From assembly GCF_000807855.2 (NCBI RefSeq), contig NZ_JRYR02000001.1, forward strand, positions 3,658,246-3,722,245: a DNA stretch of 64,000 bases, read 5' to 3'. Under the pieces are notes generated by a model that was not told the origin of the DNA, searched no databases, and worked only from the letters and a program-made list of their open reading frames with translations. Every line of letters starts with the position of its first letter. Position 1 is the stretch's first letter. Position numbers and translations under genes: made by a program. This document shows positions 8,271-16,007 of the stretch, in pieces. The stretch comes from Flammeovirga pacifica (GTDB lineage: Bacteria > Bacteroidota > Bacteroidia > Cytophagales > Flammeovirgaceae).

Positions 8271-9710
8271 ATGAAAAATATTAAAGTAATTTATACCGTT
8301 TTCCTAAGCCTATTTGTGTCAAGTGTTTTTGCAAATGATATCAATAAAAAAACGGTTGAAATAGATAAAAACGGCTATGCTATTTTAACAGATAGTCAAA
8401 TTAAAAACATTGTAGAACGCTCCTACCAATATGTAGCGATGTACAATGTGAATAATAAATACACAGCTTCACCAAAGTCCAATTTTACTACAGGTGGTTG
8501 GAACAAAGCATTTACCAATACCGAATTGTATGATCATCATGTTAATTTAGTGGCTAGACCAAATAATGATGCCTTGTATCAAGTAGCTATGTTAGACTTA
8601 CAGGATGATGCTATTGTAATTGAATTTCCATCATTTAACTCGAAGTATATTTCTCTGATGGTTTCTGGTTACGATCATTACGTGGATATGCCTTTATCAA
8701 CTGTAAGTGGTGACTTTGATAAGCCAACCAAAATACTTTTCCATTCTGAGAGAACCAAGGGTTATAATGGAGAGCCAATAGAAGGTATTGATCATGTCTA
8801 TGAAGCTTCTGGTGATTTTATTATCGCTGCCCTACGTATCATGCCGCATGCAAATGAGACAGAAAGGTATAATCAAATTGTAGAGGAGATTGAGTCTATA
8901 AAAGGAATGTCTTTATCCGAGTATAAAGGAGGAGCCCCTACATCTACTCCAGAAATGGACTTTCCTGCTACAGGAGAGACTGATGAAGATGTATTTGAAA
9001 ACAACCTCTTGGAGGTGATGCAATTTGTATTCAATCATACTTCGTTCGATGAAAATAATGAGATGGATCAAGAAGTATTAGCGGCATACAAACCTCTAGG
9101 TATTGCACCTGGTAAAACGTATAACCCCAATACAGATGTAAAAATTGATGGTGAAAAATTCAGGGACATTGCAGACAAAGTAAAGGCCGAAAACTTGGCT
9201 AAAATGCTAGATCCAGAACTTGTTAAAAAGATAGGTGCGAAAATCTTTCAACCTAAAGGCAAGACTGACCTTGATGCCATCCTTGCTGTTTCTATTATTG
9301 GTCCTATTGGAATACCAATGGATCAAGCCATGTATTTTCCAGTAAATGCCTCAGATGGATCGGTAATGAATGCTCAAAACGATTATGTGATCAAAATGAC
9401 AAAGGAAGATTTACCACCGGCAAATGCCTTTTGGTCATTGACATTGTATGATCAAGACAGAGGGTTCTTTATTCCGAATGATAATAAGAAATACAGTGTA
9501 GGTGAAAATGCAGGTTTCAAATTAAATGAAGACGGTGGTATAGACATCTATGTATCTGTAGAAAAACCTGACGGTGTACCAGAAGAGAACTGGCTGCCCA
9601 TTAACCTTCAAGATCAGAATTTAGATATCCTTTGTCGTCTTTATGCACCGAACCTTGAAAAGATAAAAACATGGACAGTGCCAAAAGCAGAAAAAATAAA
9701 TCGAAAATAG
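8271..9710 (+). CDS. DUF1254/DUF1214 domain exported protein (paralogue 2)
   Basis: 479 residues from the ATG at 8271. The GTG immediately before it (8268) is in frame but less likely. Signal peptide with VFLSLFVSSVFAND cleaved after FA, so a soluble periplasmic or secreted protein rather than a lipoprotein. DUF1254 lies at about residues 55-195 (DHHVNLVARPNNDALYQVAMLDL, SKYISLMVSGYDHY). DUF1214 lies at about 350-465 (NAFWSLTLYDQDRGFFIPND, EENWLPINLQDQNL). Third gene of the operon, 44 bases after the lipoprotein paralogue and followed by a striking hairpin at 9729-9754. Function of the domain pair unknown. Co-occurrence with a tannase-like esterase operon under a similar operator hints at aromatic or ester substrates (weak inference). 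Confidence 0.85.
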   Translation: MKNIKVIYTVFLSLFVSSVFANDINKKTVEIDKNGYAILTDSQIKNIVERSYQYVAMYNVNNKYTASPKSNFTTGGWNKAFTNTELYDHHVNLVARPNNDALYQVAMLDLQDDAIVIEFPSFNSKYISLMVSGYDHYVDMPLSTVSGDFDKPTKILFHSERTKGYNGEPIEGIDHVYEASGDFIIAALRIMPHANETERYNQIVEEIESIKGMSLSEYKGGAPTSTPEMDFPATGETDEDVFENNLLEVMQFVFNHTSFDENNEMDQEVLAAYKPLGIAPGKTYNPNTDVKIDGEKFRDIADKVKAENLAKMLDPELVKKIGAKIFQPKGKTDLDAILAVSIIGPIGIPMDQAMYFPVNASDGSVMNAQNDYVIKMTKEDLPPANAFWSLTLYDQDRGFFIPNDNKKYSVGENAGFKLNEDGGIDIYVSVEKPDGVPEENWLPINLQDQNLDILCRLYAPNLEKIKTWTVPKAEKINRK

Positions 9711-9728
9711 TTTGATCGAAAAGACTTT

Positions 9729-9754
9729 GTACTAGAATAGCAATATTCTAGTAC
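9729..9754 (+). promoter_or_regulatory. Intercistronic perfect hairpin with GCAA loop
   Basis: GTACTAGAATA-GCAA-TATTCTAGTAC: an 11-bp perfect stem closed by a GNRA-type tetraloop, in the 65-base gap between the DUF1254 and porin-like genes. It is not followed by a T-run, so it is not an ordinary terminator. It could be an mRNA processing or stability element, a partial attenuator, or a DNA operator (palindrome). Confidence 0.55.
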
Positions 9755-9775
9755 ACTACTTCAACCAATTTAAAA

Positions 9776-10915
9776 ATGATGAAGTTCACTCAAGTTCTCC
9801 TTGCTATTTTATACTTATTTCTTTTTGAAAGTGAAATGTTATTGGCTTCTGAAGTACCAGATTCCACGGAGGTCGTAACTCCTCAAAAAGAAATGAATGT
9901 TCCGAAATTCACCTATCAATTTTCAGGTCGAATTCATAAGTCATTGATGATGGTGAATGATGGAGGAGGGAGTTTAGAAGGTCCATATGTAATGGATTCT
10001 GATCAATCTCCTTCAAGACTAAAGCTTTTAGTTCAAAATAAAGATTCCTCACCATTTTTTCTAGGGGCAAATATAGAAGTAGGGTTGCACAGTAAAAGGC
10101 CATCCCACATTTCTCAAGAGCAAACCAACCCAGAACCTGTCATTAGAATTATGGCAAGCGAGCTGACTTTTGGACATGAAAAGTATGGTTACATCGACAT
10201 AGGAATAGGGTTAACGTCCTCTACTATGTTTTTGGAAACAGATTTAAGTGGTATAGCGAATAGCAATCTTCTGATTGTAGGTTTAGCCTCACAAGGGCTC
10301 TACTTTAGAGATCGGGAGACGGGAGAACTGAGTGATACTCAAATTGTAGATTATTATTATACAACGGGCAGAATGCTCATTACGGATAGAGTCAGATACA
10401 GAAGCCCCATTTTATTTGATGGTTTTCAAATTCAAGGTGGAGTGGCTACAGACGGAAAATGGGATGCAGCAGCAAGGTATTTTAAAACGTATGAAAAATG
10501 GGATTTTAGATCATATATCTCTTATGAACATGCACCATCTCCAGCCTTTACTGGAAGAATGGTTGTGGGTGTATCAGGAAAGCATCATGCTTCAGGAGTG
10601 AGTGTTTCCTCTTTATTTTCAAATGGAGGCGTTACAGAAAATTATAGAAAACCATACGCATATACAATAAGGTTAGGTATAGAGAAGAATTGGTGGAAAT
10701 ATGGCTCAACATCTTTTGCTTTTGATTATAGTGACGGTAGAAATATTAGAAATGCTTACGATAAAGCAGAGAGTATTGGAGCATTTGTCCAACAAAAAGT
10801 CACCTCATTAAATTTTGATGTGTATGCTGGTCTTAGAACATATAAAGTTTACAGTCCGCAAGAAAAATTAATGCCTATTCAGACAGCTACTTTAGGCATG
10901 GTGTTCGTTTTTTAA
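9776..10915 (+). CDS. Porin-like outer-membrane beta-barrel protein
   Basis: 379 residues. The hydrophobic N-terminus (VLLAILYLFLFESEMLLASE) is a signal peptide. The mature part is beta-rich with alternating hydrophobic and polar strands, Gly- and aromatic-rich turns, and a C-terminal strand ending VFVF, the usual phenylalanine ending of outer-membrane barrels. Repeated strand pairs such as WDFRSYISYEH and TSFAFDYSDGR resemble Gram-negative porins of 16-18 strands. Two ATGs stand in tandem at 9776 and 9779. Fourth gene of the operon, preceded by the 9729 hairpin and 11 bases before the MscS-type gene. Likely allows diffusion of small solutes, with specificity unknown. Confidence 0.65.
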   Translation: MMKFTQVLLAILYLFLFESEMLLASEVPDSTEVVTPQKEMNVPKFTYQFSGRIHKSLMMVNDGGGSLEGPYVMDSDQSPSRLKLLVQNKDSSPFFLGANIEVGLHSKRPSHISQEQTNPEPVIRIMASELTFGHEKYGYIDIGIGLTSSTMFLETDLSGIANSNLLIVGLASQGLYFRDRETGELSDTQIVDYYYTTGRMLITDRVRYRSPILFDGFQIQGGVATDGKWDAAARYFKTYEKWDFRSYISYEHAPSPAFTGRMVVGVSGKHHASGVSVSSLFSNGGVTENYRKPYAYTIRLGIEKNWWKYGSTSFAFDYSDGRNIRNAYDKAESIGAFVQQKVTSLNFDVYAGLRTYKVYSPQEKLMPIQTATLGMVFVF

Positions 10916-10926
10916 ATAATAAAAAT

Positions 10927-11451
10927 ATGAATCAATATTTCCATAATATCAGTCTTGACATAGGGAACATATTATCTACCCTACTCATCATTGTGCTTGC
11001 CATAGGGTTAAAGTTGGGTTTTCTAAGATTACTAGAGAAGAATAATAAAGGACAATCTGGATTTCATTCAAGAAGAAAAATCTTGATTTCTAAGATTGTT
11101 AATGTAGGAATAGTTGCTTTTTGTATACTCTTGGTACTAGGTGTGTGGGAGGTGAAACCTGAAGATTTGGCAATATATTTTACATCAATTTTTACCATTA
11201 TTGGTGTAGCCTTTTTTGCTCAGTGGTCTCACTTATCCAACATAACAGCAGGCGTTATTTTATTCATGACAAGTCCTTTAAAAATAGGGGACAATATAGT
11301 GGTGTACGAAGGAGAAAAATTAAGAGGTGTGATTACAGATCTAGGATTGTTTTTTATTACAATCATTACAGAAGAAAATCAAAAATTAATGTTGACAAAC
11401 ACTTTCTTTTTACAGAAGATGTGGTCTGTAAAATTAACCAATGTGAAATAA
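10927..11451 (+). CDS. Short MscS-family mechanosensitive channel-like protein
   Basis: 174 residues: three membrane segments (about 13-35, 53-73, 80-104) followed by a beta-domain start with the family motifs AQWSHLSNITAGVILFMTSPLKIGD and GVITDLGLFFITI. E. coli MscS is 286 residues. This protein stops after the middle beta domain and lacks the large cytoplasmic C-terminal cage, as do many short Bacteroidota homologues. The pore-lining third helix has polar residues in place of the Gly/Ala-rich packing of MscS, so gating may differ. Last gene of the operon, followed by a terminator. Confidence 0.8.
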   Translation: MNQYFHNISLDIGNILSTLLIIVLAIGLKLGFLRLLEKNNKGQSGFHSRRKILISKIVNVGIVAFCILLVLGVWEVKPEDLAIYFTSIFTIIGVAFFAQWSHLSNITAGVILFMTSPLKIGDNIVVYEGEKLRGVITDLGLFFITIITEENQKLMLTNTFFLQKMWSVKLTNVK

Positions 11452-11501
11452 TCGATCAGTTATTTTTCAGTTGAATCGAGATAGTAAAGTTAGTAGAAAT
11501 T

Positions 11502-11535
11502 ATAAGCATCGGATTTTGTCTGATGCTTATTTGTT
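11502..11535 (+). terminator. Terminator of the DUF1254-porin-MscS operon
   Basis: ATAAGCATC ... GATGCTTAT hairpin (9-bp arms) followed by TTGTTT, about 50 bases after the MscS-type stop codon. Confidence 0.6.
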
Positions 11536-11570
11536 TAAAAAAAGCCTGAGATTTCTCACAGGCTTTTTGA
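11536..11570. terminator. Bidirectional terminator between convergent operons
   Basis: AAAAAGCCTG ... CAGGCTTTTT with A-run before and T-run after, so it can end transcription in both directions. It lies just beyond the stop of the minus-strand acyl-CoA synthetase gene. Confidence 0.75.
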
Positions 11571-11576
11571 TTTGAA

Positions 11577-13337
11577 TTAAGAATAGATTTTCTCAATCTC
11601 TTTTTCATATTTTTGATGTATGATTTTACGCTTTGGTTTTAACGTTGGCGTAACTTCACCAGTATCTACAGTCCACTCATTTTCGAGCAAACTAAACTTT
11701 TGTACTTTTTCGTATCGAGCAAATGATTTATTTGCAGCAGCAATTTCCTTCTTAAACATTTTAACCACAACAGGATTACCGATTAAGTTCTGAGGATTTT
11801 CTTCGAAAATATTATTGTCTTCACACCAATTTGAAAGTGCATCAAAGTTAGGAACTATAAGTGCGGCAGGGAATTTTTGATTACTACCAACAACAGCTAC
11901 CTGTTCTATATAGAAAGATTCCTTCAATTTATTTTCTAAGAATTGCGGAGAAATGTATTTACCAGCAGATGTCTTAAATAATTCTTTTTTACGATCAGTG
12001 ATTTTTAAGAATTTACCATCAATTAATTCTCCAATATCTCCGGAGTGCAACCAGCCATCTATGACAGTTTCATCTGTTAATTCAGGTTGTTTGTAATAGC
12101 CCATCATTACATTGGGTCCTTTGATTAAAATTTCACCATCACTGGCAATCTTCACATCAATTCCTTCTAAAACAGGCCCAACAGTTCCGATCATCATATC
12201 TTCAGGGTCGACTCTATTTACACACACCACAGGTGCTGCTTCAGACATACCATATCCTTCGCAGACTTTAATACCTGCTGCCCAAAAAGAACGGATTAAA
12301 CGAGGTTGAAGAGCCGCAGCTCCAACATTCATATTTCTTATCTCACCACCTAACGCCGCTCTCCATTTTTTGAAAACTAGCTTATCGGCTATAAAATGCT
12401 GTACTTTTTGCCATAAAGACTGTTTTTCTCTTGGGTTATAGCGTAAGCCTAAATTTAACGACCAGAAGAAAATAATCTTAGTCAAACCTTTTGTGGCCAT
12501 TCCTTTATTAAGAATAGTATCGTATACTTTTTCTAAAAGACGAGGAACGGTACAAAATACATGTGGCTTTACCTCTTTTAGGTTATCAGCTACTTTGGCC
12601 ACATTTTCTGCAAAATAGACAGAAACACCTCCACAGAGATAAGAAAATAAACTTGTTCTTTCGTAAACATGAGAAAGAGGCAAGAAACTTAACGCTCTTG
12701 CATTGCCTTTATCTACAGGTAAGGTAGCCGATGCAGCAATAGCATCTGTTACCACATTTCTGTGAGATAACATGACCCCTTTTGGATTTCCTGTAGTTCC
12801 AGAAGTATATACAATTGTATAGAGGTCTTCCTCTTTTACATCGTCTCTTAATGTATTGATATGGTCAATTTCATCTTGAGTAGCACTAAGTAAGCTTGTC
12901 CAAGATGTTTCTTCTTCCACATCATTAAATGTGTAGATCTTTTCTAATTCTGGTAGTCGATCACCAACTTTTCGGATCTTATTTACCAAAGCTTTTGTCT
13001 CTAGAAAAGCTACTTTAATTTCTGCGTGATTAAAGATGTATAGATAATCTTCTTCAGTAATTGTAGGATAAATAGGCACAACAGTTACTCCAATCTGAGC
13101 ACAGGCCAAATCTACAAAACTCCATTCCGGACGGTTATCCGATACAATAGCTACTTTATCGCCTTTTTTAAGGCCGTAACGAAGTAAACCACTACCTAAT
13201 TGATAGAGAATTTCAGAGGTCTTATCTGTAGAATAAGTCTCCCATTCTTCGTTTACTTTATTAGCAAAACACACATTTAAACCACCGTAAAGTGATTTCT
13301 GTTGGTCAATAAAATCAAATACTCGTTTTGGTTCCAT
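11577..13337 (-). CDS. Long-chain fatty-acid-CoA ligase (AMP-binding family)
   Basis: 586 residues, cytoplasmic or membrane-associated. It contains the AMP-binding signature YTSGTTGNPKG at 177-187, an ALSFLPLSHVYERT motif, GYGMSEAAPVV (ATP/substrate site), and the hinge region GWLHSGDIGE ... ITDRKKELFKTSAGKYISP with C-terminal KPKRK. This is the FadD/FACL-type layout of about 600 residues. The enzyme activates fatty acids to acyl-CoA with ATP (via acyl-AMP) for lipid synthesis or degradation. Monocistronic, divergent from the methyltransferase. Two inverted repeats lie 70-120 bases upstream (13405-13457) and may bind a regulator. Chain-length preference cannot be judged. Confidence 0.92.
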   Translation of the reverse strand: MEPKRVFDFIDQQKSLYGGLNVCFANKVNEEWETYSTDKTSEILYQLGSGLLRYGLKKGDKVAIVSDNRPEWSFVDLACAQIGVTVVPIYPTITEEDYLYIFNHAEIKVAFLETKALVNKIRKVGDRLPELEKIYTFNDVEEETSWTSLLSATQDEIDHINTLRDDVKEEDLYTIVYTSGTTGNPKGVMLSHRNVVTDAIAASATLPVDKGNARALSFLPLSHVYERTSLFSYLCGGVSVYFAENVAKVADNLKEVKPHVFCTVPRLLEKVYDTILNKGMATKGLTKIIFFWSLNLGLRYNPREKQSLWQKVQHFIADKLVFKKWRAALGGEIRNMNVGAAALQPRLIRSFWAAGIKVCEGYGMSEAAPVVCVNRVDPEDMMIGTVGPVLEGIDVKIASDGEILIKGPNVMMGYYKQPELTDETVIDGWLHSGDIGELIDGKFLKITDRKKELFKTSAGKYISPQFLENKLKESFYIEQVAVVGSNQKFPAALIVPNFDALSNWCEDNNIFEENPQNLIGNPVVVKMFKKEIAAANKSFARYEKVQKFSLLENEWTVDTGEVTPTLKPKRKIIHQKYEKEIEKIYS

Positions 13338-13404
13338 GAAACGATTGATAAATATGCTTATATGCTGAGTAATACTCAGGTTTTAATATGTTTTCTAGTT
13401 GTAA

Positions 13405-13457
13405 TTACTGTGACGGTGTAAGCACAGTTACTACAAATTAAGAAGTTTTTGTAGTAA
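13405..13457. promoter_or_regulatory. Pair of overlapping inverted repeats upstream of the acyl-CoA ligase
   Basis: TTACTACAAA (13428-13437), a 10-base spacer, then TTTGTAGTAA (13448-13457): a perfect 10-bp inverted repeat. Just before it, ACTGTG (13407-13412) and CACAGT (13423-13428) form a second one. They lie 70-120 bases upstream of the ligase start, in the divergent intergenic region. Either could be an operator for a fatty-acid-responsive repressor. No regulator is identified. Confidence 0.35.
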
Positions 13458-13591
13458 TACAAGGTGATTTATGTTAAGATTTTCATCCTTAAAAGGGTTA
13501 TTTTTCTGATTTTCAGTTTTATAATAATGAGTGAATAGTCATTTAATATAATATATTAACCGAATAGAGCTAAATAGAACTAATAGATAAG

Positions 13592-13599
13592 TATCTTTG
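13592..13599 (+). promoter_or_regulatory. Probable -7 promoter box of the methyltransferase gene
   Basis: TATCTTTG matches the Bacteroidota -7 consensus TAnnTTTG exactly, 20 bases before the ATG at 13619. No convincing TTTG box is present about 19-21 bases upstream, so the promoter is only half supported. Confidence 0.4.
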
Positions 13600-13618
13600 C
13601 CTTACCGATTTTTTAAAC

Positions 13619-14245
13619 ATGGTTATGGAAGTATTTGACAAGAAAGAACATTGGGAAAATATTTATCAGAATAAAGCGATAACAGAAGTAAGTTGGTATC
13701 AAAAAGTACCGGAGACTTCTTTAGACTTTATCGAGCGTTCTGTTTTACCCAAAAGATCTTCAATTATAGATGTTGGAGGAGGAGATAGTTTATTGGTTGA
13801 TCACCTTTTAAAAAAGGGGTATACCAATCTCTCTGTATTAGATATTTCTTCAAAAGCATTACAACGTGCTCAAGAAAGATTAGGTGATGCCTCAGAGCAA
13901 ATTCAATGGATAGAAAGCGATGCAAGCCAATTAGAAATAGACCAAAAATTTGATCTATGGCACGACAGGGCTGCTTTCCATTTTTTAACGGAGGACAAAG
14001 ATATTGAGAACTATAAACGTGTGGTGTCTCAATATATAAAAACAGATGGTATTTTAATTATTGGTACATTTTCAGAGAATGGACCCAAGAAATGTAGTGG
14101 AATACCCATCAAACAATATTCTGTAAAAAAACTAGCAAAGGTATTTGAAGATAATTTTGAATTGATCAACACTCTAAAAGTGGATCATACAACACCTTTT
14201 GATACCGTACAAAATTTCTCATTTTGTTGCTTAAGGAAAAAATAA
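13619..14245 (+). CDS. Class I SAM-dependent methyltransferase
   Basis: 208 residues. Motif I for S-adenosylmethionine binding is visible at IIDVGGGDSLLV (about 49-60), followed by LSVLDISSKAL (acidic residue for ribose) and WIESDASQLE (motif II/III region). The N-terminal pattern EHWENIYQNKAITEVSWYQ is typical of a group of small stand-alone methyltransferases (SAM methyltransferase family, sometimes annotated as thiopurine- or tellurite-like). The substrate is not known. A second Met at residue 3 is an alternative start. Monocistronic, ending at a bidirectional terminator. Confidence 0.85.
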   Translation: MVMEVFDKKEHWENIYQNKAITEVSWYQKVPETSLDFIERSVLPKRSSIIDVGGGDSLLVDHLLKKGYTNLSVLDISSKALQRAQERLGDASEQIQWIESDASQLEIDQKFDLWHDRAAFHFLTEDKDIENYKRVVSQYIKTDGILIIGTFSENGPKKCSGIPIKQYSVKKLAKVFEDNFELINTLKVDHTTPFDTVQNFSFCCLRKK

Positions 14246-14249
14246 AAAA

Positions 14250-14286
14250 ATGGCTGTCTTGAAATATTTTAAGGCAGCCTTTTTAT
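14250..14286. terminator. Bidirectional terminator between methyltransferase and BLUF genes
   Basis: GGCTGTCTT ... AAGGCAGCC stem (one G-U pair) flanked by an A-run and a T-run. It serves the convergent genes at 13619-14245 and 14288-14728. Confidence 0.75.
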
Positions 14287-14287
14287 A

Positions 14288-14728
14288 TTATGAAGGTATA
14301 TTGAGCTTTAACTTATTTATACCATTCAACGATTTAAGGTATTCAATAACATAGTGATTTTTACCTTTAAGGTAGTTTTCTAAACTACTGCCTTTATTAT
14401 AAGTTGTGACCAACCCAACTTCTTCGAGATCATCCCAATGGATTTCATGAAATGCCATATCCCAAGAGACAAAATTTCTTTGATCTATTTCTCCTGAGTA
14501 TATTTTTTGAATTGTATTGTGTCGGGTATCATTAGATATTATCTTGTAAAGATCATTGACTACTTTTTCATCACCTTCAAGTATTTGAATAAATTTATTA
14601 TCGAGTAATAATAATAGTCCTGTAAGCTCTTTTTCTTTATTTTTCTTACGACTATGTACTAAAATTTCTTTTAAAATATCATCATCTAATAATTCCTTCC
14701 TTGTACTGATATAGCATAGACAATACAT
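14288..14728 (-). CDS. BLUF-domain blue-light sensor protein
   Basis: 146 residues, essentially one BLUF domain (residues 1-95) plus a helical tail. The FAD-site residues are all present: Y6 in CYIS, N30 in SRKKNKEKELTG, Q48 in FIQILEG, plus the W89/M91 pair (SWDMAF). R69-H70 matches the conserved DTRH. BLUF proteins bind FAD and report blue light by a hydrogen-bond switch around Tyr and Gln. There is no output domain, so it must act through a partner protein. The neighbour upstream on the same strand is an AraC-type regulator (120-base gap), a possible but unproven partner. Start ATG at 14728 gives the usual short N-terminus. Confidence 0.9.
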   Translation of the reverse strand: MYCLCYISTRKELLDDDILKEILVHSRKKNKEKELTGLLLLLDNKFIQILEGDEKVVNDLYKIISNDTRHNTIQKIYSGEIDQRNFVSWDMAFHEIHWDDLEEVGLVTTYNKGSSLENYLKGKNHYVIEYLKSLNGINKLKLNIPS

Positions 14729-14848
14729 ATTGATATTACTTTAATGGTTTTCGTTAATGTCATGATAATCAATTAGTTTTTGACTTTTATTAGATTGATG
14801 GTTTTTTATTTGATAGTTAATAATAGATCTTTAAAACTGAAAATTGAT

Positions 14849-15847
14849 TTATTTTTTTTGATGTAACGCAGAGATATCCTTTGGAGAGATTTGATACTTT
14901 TCTTTAAAATTTTCAGAAAAATTAGAAATACTCTTAAATCCAAATTGTCTACTTACCTCAGTCACTGATATATTATTTTGAGATAATGCCTTGTAAGCTA
15001 ATTCTAATCGATAATTTAAATGAAAACGCGGTATTGTAGTACCAAAAGCACTTTCAAAATCTCTCTTTAATTTTGATAAAGAGACTCCATATTTATCAGC
15101 AAAGAAATTTAAGGATGGAGTTTTATCCATGAGCATTATCAATTCATGATTAATTTTTTGCATCCTTTGAATATCATCAATATGTAAATTGGTATTTCGA
15201 ACCATTCCTTGGTTACGCTTAATGATGATATCCAAAAAGAAACCTAAAGATTCCACAGATCTGGCTAATACAATTCCATTTTTATAAGGAGGAGTCCATT
15301 CAGGATCTATATAAAAAAGGTCTTTTAATAAAAGCTGAATTTTGGTAGGAATTATAGCATAAAACACCCATGGATTTTTTATATCAAACACTTTACCTAT
15401 GTACGTTTCCATATGAGACATATATTCATGAAAATAGTCTTTTGATATCCTAACAGACACCCATTTACTTTCTTCATTTACTTTGGCTTGTGACTCTAAG
15501 TTGATCATGGTGCTTTGCATACTCATTAACCTACCTGAAGTGTTGATTAATTCCGATGCATCAGAAGTTGATTTAGGAGCAATATTATTTGTAAAATCAA
15601 ATTGAAAATAAATAAAAGCTTCGGTTCCTTCTTCTTTTAAAACCTTAATATTCATCTCTTCTAGAAAGGTCACCTCATGAATTCCTATTTCAATTCCATT
15701 AAAGGGACTATACCATTGAAAATTGAGATAAAGACTGCTGTCTTCAATAATTAATTGATTCTTTTCTTTTGATTGATTAGTGTAAAGCTGTTCTAATTGT
15801 TGGATTGTACTCTTTACCGAACCTGTTTTTAATACAACTTCTTTCAT
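14849..15847 (-). CDS. AraC-family transcriptional regulator
   Basis: 332 residues. The C-terminal 95 residues form the double helix-turn-helix of AraC/XylS (SLNFFADKYGVSLSKLKRDFESAFG and VTEVSRQFGFKSISNFSENFKEKYQISP). The N-terminal 230 residues form a sensing domain with no family that I can name. It is divergent from the DUF1254/DUF1214 gene at 16008 across 160 bases, so local control of that gene is the natural inference. The BLUF gene lies downstream on the same strand. In related Bacteroidota regulators the ligands are diverse. The effector here is unknown. Confidence 0.88.
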   Translation of the reverse strand: MKEVVLKTGSVKSTIQQLEQLYTNQSKEKNQLIIEDSSLYLNFQWYSPFNGIEIGIHEVTFLEEMNIKVLKEEGTEAFIYFQFDFTNNIAPKSTSDASELINTSGRLMSMQSTMINLESQAKVNEESKWVSVRISKDYFHEYMSHMETYIGKVFDIKNPWVFYAIIPTKIQLLLKDLFYIDPEWTPPYKNGIVLARSVESLGFFLDIIIKRNQGMVRNTNLHIDDIQRMQKINHELIMLMDKTPSLNFFADKYGVSLSKLKRDFESAFGTTIPRFHLNYRLELAYKALSQNNISVTEVSRQFGFKSISNFSENFKEKYQISPKDISALHQKK

Positions 15848-16007
15848 ATAAGAATGATGATTACTTTATACATCAATTAAACCTTTAATATTTTACTAAA
15901 TTCTTCAATTTGATCTTTTGAATATAAGAGTTGAGCTAATTGATATAATCTAATATAAGCGATAAGTGGTATACTATACTATCATTTAAAAATAAAAAAC
16001 AAAGAAA

